From assembly GCF_015163655.1 (NCBI RefSeq), contig NZ_JADEUF010000004.1, positions 1 to 64,000 of the forward strand: a stretch of DNA of 64,000 nucleotides. The letters are read 5' to 3'. Positions 38,001 to 46,700 of the stretch are shown here, in pieces. Made by a program: the position numbers and the translations under genes. The notes below the pieces were generated by a model. That model searched no databases. It was not told the DNA's origin and worked only from the letters and a program-made list of their open reading frames with translations. Every line of letters begins with the position of its first letter. Positions within the stretch are counted from its first letter, which is position 1. The DNA comes from Xenorhabdus griffiniae (GTDB lineage Bacteria > Pseudomonadota > Gammaproteobacteria > Enterobacterales > Enterobacteriaceae).

Positions 38001-41000
38001 TTGGCGGCCAAGTTCCCGCAATACCTCAACACCATTGACATGGCTATGGCTCAACCGTTGCCAGAGCAAAGCCTGGGTTTTTTCCATGCTGGCTCGTAGG
38101 GACGTTGTCTTGCGTAAATCAAAATCCATCAACATCACCGAGGTAAAATCACCAATCAGCTCTTGCACCTCTGGATGGAAAGGTTGCCGGTTAAAGAATG
38201 TCAGGTTGAGCGTAAACAGCGGATGACGGCTGTACCATTCAAGGGTATGGGCAAACAGCGTCAACAGACCTGCAGAAGGGGTAACTCCCCATTTTTTCCA
38301 GCTTTGTTTGAGACATTGCCAGTCAGATTGTGCCAGTCGACCTTCATAAGTTGTGAATTGTGGTTGGCTACGTTGGGGCAATTGTGGCGCCAACGGTAAT
38401 CGTGGTGCCGGTGGCAATGAAGGTAGTTGTTCCTGCCAGTATGCCCATGATGCCCGCCACTCTTTACTTTCACGTTGCGCTTGTTCTGCCATCACATAAT
38501 CGCGGAAAGTAAATGCTTGTGGGGCCAGAGGTTGTTGATGATAAGCGAGTTGTAGATCATCCATCATGATCCTGAAACTCTGTACATCAAACTGCAACAG
38601 ATCCAGGTTCATATGTAAGCGACAACGTTCATTCGGTAGCAGTGATACAGAGACGTCAAACAGTGGCCACTGTTCTGCCGGTGGTACTTGGTAGGAGAGA
38701 GTATGGCGACGCTGGGCTAACGCCTGTTCGCAGGCGGTATCATCCAGTGTACGCAAATCAGCCTGAGACAGAACATACCACGGTGTTTCCGGCAAGATCC
38801 TTTGTTGCCCGTCTTCATCGACTATCATGCGCAACATGCCATGACGCTGAATCAACGCATTCCATGCCTGTTCAAAACGCGGGATATCAAAGCTATCCAG
38901 TGCCAGATCCCATTCAAATAAGACGTGACAAGCAACACCACCAAAATCAATGGCCTGTGTACGACCAATCCAGTAGGCGTGCTGAATGGGTGTCAGAGGG
39001 AAGGGGGCGTGGCGCTGGGCGCTGTCAACAATCACCGCTGGTTGGGAAGAGATGACAGGCTGTTCAGGCAGGGCATCGCCAATGAGCGTATTAAGCCCCG
39101 CCAGCGTCATATTTTGGTAAGCCAAACCTGCGGTCAACCTAAAGCCAAATTGCTGGTGGATCGCCGCGTTTAACTCCAGGAATAGCAGGGAATCCAAACC
39201 GAATTGCAATAGATCTTGTTGCGGCTCTAAATGTTCAATCTGTTCCAGACGTAATAATGTTGCAACATGCTGACGCAGCCAGTTAAGCCGTTGTTCATTG
39301 TCCTGATACAACGTGTTATCGGCAGAAAGTGACGAGGTCGTATCGGAAACGTCAGCCTGTAAGCGCCGCAAAATATCAGGGTGATGTTCATCTAACCGCA
39401 TTGCCAGATAGCAAGCAGATGAAGTATGCAAAGATTGGTTGAGATGCCAGATACCTTCATTTGTGCTGAACGGTAACATGCCATCTTGCGCCAGTTTTTC
39501 TACCAACCGTCGGTCGCTGGCCATACCAATGCCACCCCAAACGCCCCAAACCAACGTTTTAACCATTAATTGATTTGGTGCTGTCAGCGCTAAGGATTCC
39601 AGACAAGCGTTGGCGATTGCATAAGCACCTTGTCCTTGGGCACCTAGCATTGATGCAGCAGATGCGTGCAACAGCAGGTACTGTGCATGATGTTGTTGGA
39701 GCGCAGTTTGCAGTGCCGATGCGCTGTGAGCTTTGACGGATAATATTTGTGACAGATGTTGACGCTCAAGTTTTGCCAGTGGGGTGTGGTCAGCAATGCC
39801 TGCGGCATGGATCGCGCCAGCGATACGATCTTCTTGTGCCAGAGTTTGCACCGCATTTAGCAAGGCTGACGTATCAGTAACATCAAGGTTAACCCAACGT
39901 ATTTCACATTCGTTACTCAATGACAATTCTTGTACAAAATCATCCCAATCCACCTGCTTGCGGCGGGCAAACACGGCAATTTTGCGCGCACCCTGGGCCA
40001 GCAACCAACGAATGGAAATGCGACCGATACCGCCCATTCCGCCCGTAATAATGTGCCAACCCTGATGAGGAATGGATACCGGCTGCGGTGATAATGGTAA
40101 TGACTGGCGCTGTAAAACAGGAACAGCGATTTGGTTTCCACGTACTCGCAGCCAGCGATTGTGTACTTGATGGCCTTCATCCAGATAGCCAAGTGCGAAT
40201 GATAACGCGTCAGCGTCGTTGACATCAGCGATATCAATCGCCTGAATGCGGCGATGGGGGTATTCTTCAACGGCAACACGCAGCAAGGCCCAAATAACAT
40301 ATTGGGCGGGATTGATATCCTCTTTTAACAAGGTGGATTCTGGTTGAGCGCAGCAGGTTATAACGGTTAACGGTGTTGTTTCGTCGCGTTTTAGTTCGTG
40401 AATAACCTGATCACATAATTCTGCAACATTATTGCCTGTGAGCAGCAATAACGTATTGCCACTTTCAGGTTGTAAATGAATACCGGCCTGACGCCAATGA
40501 CTTATCGTCTCGCTATTTGCTGTTGAAGAGCGAAGCGTATAGGGCGTTGAAGATTTCTGTCTATCCGCGGTGTTTATTGGGCGCCAATGCAAGACATAGT
40601 GAGTATCAGGGCATGGTTGGGGGGCAGGAAGCCAGGCTTTTGCCATCGTTTGGGATGTCACTGATTGACGAGGCAGATCAGCACGATCACTTAACAGAGC
40701 GAATAGGCGCTCACCAGCATAAATTAGTGCCGGGAAAGCCGTGAATAAACGCGCCTCCAATAACCGGCGTCTGGCATAAGGCAAGGCACGGTAAGGACGA
40801 TATATTTTACTTACCGCTGGAACGGAAATTTCCTGGTAATAGCCTTGCTGTACACAGTGGGTTAATAGCTGCTCCAGCAACGGACGCCAGCAGGGTTGTA
40901 GCCGACCAGCCCGAATGGTGTCGATAGCACTGAAACCTTGTTCAGTGTCACGCCCATGGCACTGATATATCAATGCATCGGTATACAACGCCCGCAATAT

Positions 41001-43757
41001 TGCTGCATCAGGGCTTTGCTCAATGGCAGGATCAAGCAGGGAATTGACATCAAGCTCAATAGGGCTATTGGCTAAAGATTGTCCGGTTTTATTGGCAGGT
41101 AATTCGGTTGCAGAGAAGCTGTAATGCTGCTCATCAAATGGATAGAGTGGCGCATGGCATTTTACTCCGGTAAACGGGAAAAGATGCGGCCAGTCAAGAT
41201 GCGCACCGGCACAGTAAAGTTGCATAAGTGCCGTTTGTTGAGTTGCCTCTGGGGAACGTTGACGATGTGTACTCGCAATCCAGGTTTCCTGCGGCAGACT
41301 GCCACGTCGTCCGATCCCTGTTAGCTGTGCATCAGCCCCAAATTCCATGAACAGTGCAACACCTTGCTGGCGGGCAAACTCGATGGCCTGGTGATAACGT
41401 ACCGTGTGGCGCATATGGCTACACCAGTAATCTGGTGAGCCTAATTGCTCATCACTTGCCAGATTAGCTGTCAAGGTAGAAATGAGCGGAATTTCTCCCG
41501 ATGCAGGTTGTAACCGACTGCAATACAGGGAAAAGTCTGCCAGAACAGGATCAAGCATGGCTGAATGTGCGGCACAAGCAACCTTAAGCCGTTGGCAGCG
41601 GATCTGCTGCTGTGCCAGACGTTGTGCCAGAAGCTCAATTTCTGTCTCAGTGCCGGCCCAAACCCAGTGTTGTGGGCCATTGCAAACAGCCAGATCCAAA
41701 GATAATGAATCAGTAACAGGACAAATATCTTCTTCGTTGGCAAAGACTGCCAGCATTGCTCCTCCTTGGGAGCAGTTTTGCATCAGTTTGCCACGAGCGG
41801 CGACCAGCGGCATGATTTGTTCAGGCGTAAAAATTCCGGCAACAACGGCAGCTGCGAATTCACCAACGGAATGTCCAAGTACATAATCCGGTTTTAGCCC
41901 AAGTGCACGCCAATGGGCTGCCAATGCAATTTGGTGTGCCACAATAGCCGGTTGTGCATATTCGGTAGTCGCTAATGCAGCATCATGCTCGCCGAACATA
42001 ACGGCTTTTAATGGCAGCGCTAACTCGCAAGCACAGGCCGCACAGCAACGATCTAACATGGCGGAGAAAACCGGAGAGCTGGCATACATGGCTTTTCCCA
42101 TGCCAGGCCATTGGCATCCCTGACCGCTGAATTGCCACAATTGCTTGTTTTCATTCTTAGCTTGTCCGCTAAAAATGTTCGGTGTTGGTATATTGCCCGC
42201 AAAAGCGGATAAACTGGCCGCATTTTTCTCTATATCGTGTGGTGATATTGTCAGCGCTAAACGCCAGGGCAGTGAAATATCGCGCCCTTGTAATGCAGTC
42301 CAGGCCAGATCGGCATAACGTTCAGGGGTATTATTGAGCGCAGTCGCGTAACGTTGTGCCAATTGACGCAATGAGGATTCAGAAGCTGCGGAGAGCAGCA
42401 ACGGCGCTGTTGGTGAATGATTGACATCACGGCGGCGTAATTCTGTTGGCAATGATTGCACCACAATATGACAGTTGGTGCCGCCAATACCGAATGAAGA
42501 AACGCCGGCAGTTCGTAATTCTTGCGTCCAACGTTGTCCTTGTGTTGCCAGCCTGAATGGGCTTTCTTGCAACCGTAATGCCGGATTGGGTTGCTGTACA
42601 TTGATTGTTGGAGGAATGTAACCATGCCAGACGGACAGAACCGCTTTGATCAAACTGACAATGCCTGCGGCAGTATCGAGATGGCCGATGTTGCTTTTCA
42701 CGGAGCCAAGGTAACAAGGCGGTACTGATCCACTGCGGTCAGAGAATACAGTGCGTAATGCATCAACTTCTATGGGATCACCAAGGGGTGTTCCTGTGCC
42801 ATGCGCTTCAATCATGCCGATGTCATCAATGCCGACATCAGCCAGTTGTAATGCTTCGCTAATCACACGGCGTTGGCCATTCACTGAAGGTGCAGTAAAG
42901 CCTACTTTTTCGTTGCCATCGTTATTAATGGCACTGCCACGCAACACGGCCATGATGGGATCGCCGTCGCGTAAGGCATCACTCAGACGCTTCAATGCAA
43001 CAACACCAACACCATTGCCACCGTAGGTGCCATTTGCCTGGCTATCAAAAGGACGACAATGCCCGTCAGGTGAGAAGATCATCCCTGGTTGATACAAGTA
43101 ACCACTTTCTTGTGGGAAAGAAACCGCCACACCACCGGCCAGAGCCATGTCACACTCACCGGAACGCAGGTTCTCGCAAGCCATATGTACGGCAACCAGT
43201 GAGCTTGAGCAGGCTGTTTGTACGGTGAGGGCAGGACCTTTCAGATTTAATTTATAGGCAGTACGAGTCGCAAGATAATCTTTATCGTTACTCATTAATG
43301 CCTGTAACCCTTTCACTTTGCCAACATCGGTCATTGCAAACTGTGACCATGAAGGCCAGGTACTGATCCGGCTGCTACCAAAGACACCGGTTTTCAGGGC
43401 GATATTCCGGGGCGCATAACCGGCATGTTCAAGCGCGTGCCAGGCTGTTTGCAGGAATAGACGCTGTTGAGGATCGAGCATTTCTGCTTCCTGACGCGAA
43501 TAGCCAAACAGTGTGGCATCAAATTGTTCCGCGTTTTCCAGTATTGCCGCCTGATTGACAAAGTTTTCACTATCAATGACTTCAGGAGGAATACCTGCAT
43601 CTAATAATGTTTGACGGGAAAGTGTCGTCGTACACTCAACCCCCTGTTGCAGGTTATGCCAAAAAGTATCGCTATCTGGTGCCTGCGGAAAACGACAGGC
43701 AAGGCCAATCACTGCGATGGGATCGCAATTATCGTAGTGAGGCGTTAAGTTAGTCAT
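32007..43757 (-). CDS. irp1: Siderophore PKS-NRPS, Irp1/HMWP1-like with extra Cys module
   Basis: A 3916-residue hybrid synthase. Order: KS (about 10-440, TACSSS near 183, EAHGTGTPLGD, NIGHLDTAAG), AT (530-830, GHSVGEFAA near 630, presumably malonyl), a linker possibly holding a broken methyltransferase (905-1060), KR (GGMGGIGR near 1235), ACP (GLDSL near 1520), Cy (1590-1950, DLLQFDVQS), C-methyltransferase (LEVGAGTGATSE near 2270), PCP (GGDS near 2535), a second Cy (2600-2960, DLLVADGKS), an A domain (3060-3560, code DLYNLSLIWK, the known Cys code), PCP (GGDS near 3595) and thioesterase (GWSFGG near 3735). Yersinia HMWP1 (about 3160 aa) has KS-AT-MT-KR-ACP-Cy-MT-PCP-TE; here the first MT is missing and Cy-A-PCP is added, which accounts for the greater length. 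Its ATG overlaps the irp2-like stop by four bases. The expected result is ketide extension without gem-dimethylation plus two cysteine-derived units. Confidence 0.94.
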   Translation of the reverse strand: MTNLTPHYDNCDPIAVIGLACRFPQAPDSDTFWHNLQQGVECTTTLSRQTLLDAGIPPEVIDSENFVNQAAILENAEQFDATLFGYSRQEAEMLDPQQRLFLQTAWHALEHAGYAPRNIALKTGVFGSSRISTWPSWSQFAMTDVGKVKGLQALMSNDKDYLATRTAYKLNLKGPALTVQTACSSSLVAVHMACENLRSGECDMALAGGVAVSFPQESGYLYQPGMIFSPDGHCRPFDSQANGTYGGNGVGVVALKRLSDALRDGDPIMAVLRGSAINNDGNEKVGFTAPSVNGQRRVISEALQLADVGIDDIGMIEAHGTGTPLGDPIEVDALRTVFSDRSGSVPPCYLGSVKSNIGHLDTAAGIVSLIKAVLSVWHGYIPPTINVQQPNPALRLQESPFRLATQGQRWTQELRTAGVSSFGIGGTNCHIVVQSLPTELRRRDVNHSPTAPLLLSAASESSLRQLAQRYATALNNTPERYADLAWTALQGRDISLPWRLALTISPHDIEKNAASLSAFAGNIPTPNIFSGQAKNENKQLWQFSGQGCQWPGMGKAMYASSPVFSAMLDRCCAACACELALPLKAVMFGEHDAALATTEYAQPAIVAHQIALAAHWRALGLKPDYVLGHSVGEFAAAVVAGIFTPEQIMPLVAARGKLMQNCSQGGAMLAVFANEEDICPVTDSLSLDLAVCNGPQHWVWAGTETEIELLAQRLAQQQIRCQRLKVACAAHSAMLDPVLADFSLYCSRLQPASGEIPLISTLTANLASDEQLGSPDYWCSHMRHTVRYHQAIEFARQQGVALFMEFGADAQLTGIGRRGSLPQETWIASTHRQRSPEATQQTALMQLYCAGAHLDWPHLFPFTGVKCHAPLYPFDEQHYSFSATELPANKTGQSLANSPIELDVNSLLDPAIEQSPDAAILRALYTDALIYQCHGRDTEQGFSAIDTIRAGRLQPCWRPLLEQLLTHCVQQGYYQEISVPAVSKIYRPYRALPYARRRLLEARLFTAFPALIYAGERLFALLSDRADLPRQSVTSQTMAKAWLPAPQPCPDTHYVLHWRPINTADRQKSSTPYTLRSSTANSETISHWRQAGIHLQPESGNTLLLLTGNNVAELCDQVIHELKRDETTPLTVITCCAQPESTLLKEDINPAQYVIWALLRVAVEEYPHRRIQAIDIADVNDADALSFALGYLDEGHQVHNRWLRVRGNQIAVPVLQRQSLPLSPQPVSIPHQGWHIITGGMGGIGRISIRWLLAQGARKIAVFARRKQVDWDDFVQELSLSNECEIRWVNLDVTDTSALLNAVQTLAQEDRIAGAIHAAGIADHTPLAKLERQHLSQILSVKAHSASALQTALQQHHAQYLLLHASAASMLGAQGQGAYAIANACLESLALTAPNQLMVKTLVWGVWGGIGMASDRRLVEKLAQDGMLPFSTNEGIWHLNQSLHTSSACYLAMRLDEHHPDILRRLQADVSDTTSSLSADNTLYQDNEQRLNWLRQHVATLLRLEQIEHLEPQQDLLQFGLDSLLFLELNAAIHQQFGFRLTAGLAYQNMTLAGLNTLIGDALPEQPVISSQPAVIVDSAQRHAPFPLTPIQHAYWIGRTQAIDFGGVACHVLFEWDLALDSFDIPRFEQAWNALIQRHGMLRMIVDEDGQQRILPETPWYVLSQADLRTLDDTACEQALAQRRHTLSYQVPPAEQWPLFDVSVSLLPNERCRLHMNLDLLQFDVQSFRIMMDDLQLAYHQQPLAPQAFTFRDYVMAEQAQRESKEWRASWAYWQEQLPSLPPAPRLPLAPQLPQRSQPQFTTYEGRLAQSDWQCLKQSWKKWGVTPSAGLLTLFAHTLEWYSRHPLFTLNLTFFNRQPFHPEVQELIGDFTSVMLMDFDLRKTTSLRASMEKTQALLWQRLSHSHVNGVEVLRELGRQQNGETQNRQPLTPVVFTSMLGMAQEGVAIKQSITQLLGDPVFVLSQTPQVWLDHQVMEVDGDLLFNWYCMDNVLEAGVIESLFAAYNALLVQICRQPEHMAYYDLHTPPSGHTRYDFWPQHPELRQAEHYLRTKPEIRLAEIQPRQDDTQGYNLWLVAEDHLPLSLPEPRIINTDTLPLPTLAEQQAFERSWQHIEQQALFGLSQTLLRHNLFTAVQQYHSRAEIEQRLQLAPQYQRLLTQWLALFNSQGFIEKIADGYRCLQPLSHVPAPTAKLDDAQWCQTISRYIATCIEQHDSLLAGRGNALELLFADKQITASLYSENPALRCLNQAAAEIVRQLSQTSEHFTVLEVGAGTGATSEKVLAHNAHAIQNYHFTDVSPLFLDDARQLLHHYGETVKFALFDINQRIDFSQHPASGYDLIMAVNVLHDALHLKNTLRRLSRLLKAGGWLLIIESTKRESAMQLTSVGFIEGINAWVDDRGDDHGNSALMELAGWRNCLTQSGYRVSLEWPGQNGPELHQQLILARAEQQARLNISEIIAHFSTLPYSLHIQQQEQLPLIVTAKESMAQPLIAETGQPDTEDDQLHEIEQQVITLWRSLLPQSIQRHSDFFQSGGDSLIATRMVVQLRRQGYEQANLQQLFEHPKLSEFCRTLRVTEPRSETLAISQQTEPASEQILPLTALQYAYWLGESQLFQFGNGIAHFYAELAINGLDLPRFTRAWNRVISHHAQLRGYVKDGQYHILPQVPRYTPTVIDCRAMMPNEREMQLHHARDTLRTQGVPSDNWPLFDLTLYHTDDRTHLLHLTIDLLVADGKSLTLILRDLHHWYQEPDWQPAPPAATIGDYIQALENEETGETWQQSRQYWLDRLPSLPDAPVLPLQDHQSQQLNQQCLTGHISSQQWQRLQQRAAEYRVSPSQVMLTLFTHVLSVWSSNEHFTINVLHGNRLLMPQYCDMLVGNLSTTSLLEVDLRNITGFSEAVSRIQRQWLADLQHALFDGQRVLREKNQHRHNLNAGMPIVFNDTTGTAGKGPAGLGTLNLFGAQTPHVYLDCMLISGTEGGVTIQWAILPQLFQPQVAENMFAHYQACITVLLEPDYSWNTPLPDWLPASDRALCQNSNATKNVFPSHTLCSLIEQAVNRYPQRTAVVDTSRQIDYRTLWSQSLTLAAHLQAQENQALSLIGVVMEKGWEQVVAVLAILFAGRAYLPIDASYPQQRIHQLLASGKVDTVLTQPKFAQQLNWPEHTHVISLDETWLNHLPVTEAQRLAVHPEDLAYVIFTSGSTGKPKGVMIDHQGAVNTILDINQRIALNEHDSVLAISELTFDLSVYDLFGTLSRGAKLVIPAPGDTKQPDKLLTWLQQESVTVWNSVPAFVQLLEEYARSYSHSLNSLRWILMSGDWIPTHLPAKLSALHPALNLLSLGGATEASIWSIAYPIAHVEPDWSSIPYGKPLANQTFYVLNSALSPCPVWVTGELYIGGRGLALGYWNDTEKTQQAFIIHPQTGERLYRTGDLGRWRPDGNIEFLGRNDHQIKIRGYRIELGEIEHRLYEHPDIQQAIVFAHTTSNGALQLVAGLRLTDTAPVSAELLPILPHWLQQTLPVWMCPQRFIILDTIPVSDNGKIDRRTLMTLVEKVQESDSAPSVTLSATGQTVLNLWGTVLEQQDINVHESFFTLGGDSLAAVRLMVQINQTFNRQYPLSLLQTYDTVHSLAEFIEHQPENTCQGVILNKGNIARSTLEDSTLFIVHPIGGHLLGYRHLAANFDVQRMIGLAFAPESMNTDKPSVVALATDYISQIRKFQPKGPYALAGWSFGGLVAYEIAHQLRAAGESVSHCILIDSFAPNVRTDLTLDDTCCHRHFLLDLQGQFPGLELDNSAITANTETFLQALHQALPQSAQMDNSLAELYAIWQHNLRALLDYCPPQTSQPFSLIRARQALPDFMDYLDSTTITSTDLGWQAFGPVNVTQLDGDHYSLFHKHVGSLVACLKNILSLVPTVKENI

Positions 43758-46700
43758 TGTACAGCTCCTTTATGACGTTTTTCCCGTTGTTGCAGACGCT
43801 TTTGTTGTTGACGTTGACGAAGGGTAATCGACGGGTTGTTTCCGTCTGGTGTCTCTTTACGGCAACGCAAACTGAGCGCCTCTGGTGTCGGATAAGCAAA
43901 TAAATCAGTAACAGCAAGATGCTGGAAGCCCGCATGTTGTAATTTGTTATGCAGTTGAATGAGCTGTAACGAGCTGGCTCCTGCCTCAAAAAAGTTCTGT
44001 TGTGCATTTATCGGACAATGGGTTACAGATAAAAACAAGCGTTGAATTTCACTGCATATTTGTGGCTCGGCGCCTTCTAGGCGTGATGGTGCCATCGCCA
44101 CAACAGGATTATCTGTAACGACCGTGTCTTGCTGGCGTGGCAGCAATTGCTCTAAAGCTGAATGCCAACTTTCCGGTTGTATAACGAGCGTGCGCAATAG
44201 CGCCATATAGCTGTTGAACATGCTTTGTAACTGGTGTGGCTCAAATAATTCTTCGACTGCGTCCCAGTTCAGGCAAAGTTCATTGTCAGATTCGTAAACC
44301 TGGTGATCCAGCCAGATTTGTGGCGTTTGCGAGATCCCCCAAACCGGTTTCATCCATGATGAACGTGACAGGAACTGTCCTTCATGGGTTCCCAACGCAC
44401 TGGTGAAAACGACTGGCATAACGGCAGAGTCGGGACCACGGCGCTGTGCCAGTTCACGCATCACTCTGATCGCTGAAATATGGCGGTGATCCAGATCTTG
44501 CCATAGCTGTTGTTGCAGCCGACGCGCACTTGATAACCAGTTCTTCTCTGGATGCCAGGCCAGTAGTGACAATGAGGTGAAATCACCCAAAATATGTTTG
44601 ATATCCTCATGCCAGTGTGGGCGATCAAACAGCGTCAGATTAAGGGTTAGCTCCGGTCTGGTACTGAATGCGGACAGCACGGCTGCATAAGCGGCAAGCA
44701 GGAGCGCAGAAGGTGTTATTTGGTGGGAGGCCGCCTGTTGTTTTAACTGCTCCCATTCCTGTGCAGATAACCGATCGCTATAGCGCACAAAATGCGGGGA
44801 TTGGACATTTTCCGGTGCAATACGCAATGGTAATTGCGGGGCCAATGGCAATGTTTTCACTCGCTCTTGCCAGTATTGCAGTGAACGCTGGTGTACCGGC
44901 ATTTGTTGTTGGCGTAATACACAATCACGGAATGTCACTTTCAGTGGCGGTAATGTGTGCTGTTCGTTGAGATATAGCTGCTCTAATTCAGCCAGCAATA
45001 TCTGCATACTTAACCCGTCTAATAACAGGTTATCCAGACTAACAAATAGTCGGGAGACTGGACTGTTGTCTTGTGCAAGTTGGAAATCGAACACCGGCCA
45101 GCGACTGACATCTAATACTTGATGTGACAGGTGGTCGCGTAAGGTGTCTGCTTCAGTCATATCAGCAAATCGGTGTTGTTTAACGGAGAAAAGCGGGACA
45201 TTTTGCAATATCTGTTGTTGTCCATTAATCACAACTGTCCTGAGCATCGGATGACGTTGGATCAGGCGATTTAACACACGATTCAGGCGCTGAACATCTA
45301 ATTGTTCTATCCGGTATTCGATAAAGAAATGTGCACCAATGCCGCTTAGAGCAAAACCAGGATAGCGCCCGACCAGATAAGCTTGCTGAACTTCGGTCAA
45401 TGGGAAAGGCTGATATTCATCTTGCTCTTCGGGTATTGCATAGGCTTCTGATGCAGTTTCAGATAAATAAGTTAGTGTTGAGGCAAACGCCGCCAATTGC
45501 GGGTGACGGAACAGGTGGCTGAGTTCGCCTTTGAAGCCTTGTTGTGCCAGGTCACCAATCAAACGGGTAGCTAAAAGGCTGTCACCGCCAAGTTGGAAAA
45601 AGTCGCTGTTACGGCCCAATTGCTCTGTATTTAGCAGGCGTTGCCAACTATCGGCAACGGTTTGCTCCACCGCATTTAGTGCGGTTATTTCAGGCTGAGG
45701 CGTCGCTGTATCTGTTTTTGTGGCGAACTGAGATTGTGCCAGCGCCTTGCGGTCGATTTTGCCGTTAGGAGTCAGGGGCAGGTGCGGGATAACATGCAAG
45801 CTCTGTGGGATCATATACCCTGGCAAATGTTGTGCCAAAGCGGATTTAATTTTTTCCCGATCAGGTATGGTGACGTTGTCACTTGTTTGCATCAACAACA
45901 CACTCAAGTTACCGATAGTAATCGGTGTTTCCGCATGCAATGGAAGAAGAGATAACCACTCTGACGCAGAACGTAACTGAATACCTTGGGGTGAAAGTAA
46001 CTCCGCGGTAATCAGGGAAATAGGGGAGGCTTGTTGTAACTCCATTGCCAATACCAGCGCTCCCGGTTGTGCCAGTGGAAGCAACGCTTTGATGCAACGT
46101 GTTGGATCTTCCTCACGGTGTAATACATTGTTTAGCAGGATGATATCTGCCTGATGTTGTTGCGATTCTGGCCGGTTTTTCTCAGACCAATATTGTGCTG
46201 ATGCGTGAGTATAGCCACTTAATCTTGTCTGCATCTGGTTAATCAGAGCCTGAGAACGTTCAAAACCGATATAAGACAGATGTTGGTCAGTGATATGTTC
46301 TGCCAGCCACTGAGCACAGAGGCCGCTGCGGGCATCGAACTCCATCAAAGTAACGGGGCGTTGTAACCGCTGGGACAGGGCAATGATGACGTGTTTCAAC
46401 CCTGCCAGCCATTGCTGGGTTTCTGGTTGGACAAAGAGCAGTTGCTCCGGTGCAAATTGCGGATCATCAAGTAATGTGACGGCTGCCTGCTGTCCGGTAA
46501 GAATATTACGCAGCGTAGAATGCCAGCGTGCAGGAATGCATTTTGCTTCATGACTGAATGAGGTGGCTGGCAATCCAGCCTGATAGATATGATGTGCAGG
46601 TTCAGTCAATAAATTGCATCGGCAAAGGTACGTCAGCATACGGGCAAACCAGTGATGGTATTCCGGCTGAGGTTGATATTGCGTCAGACAATCAGTGAGC

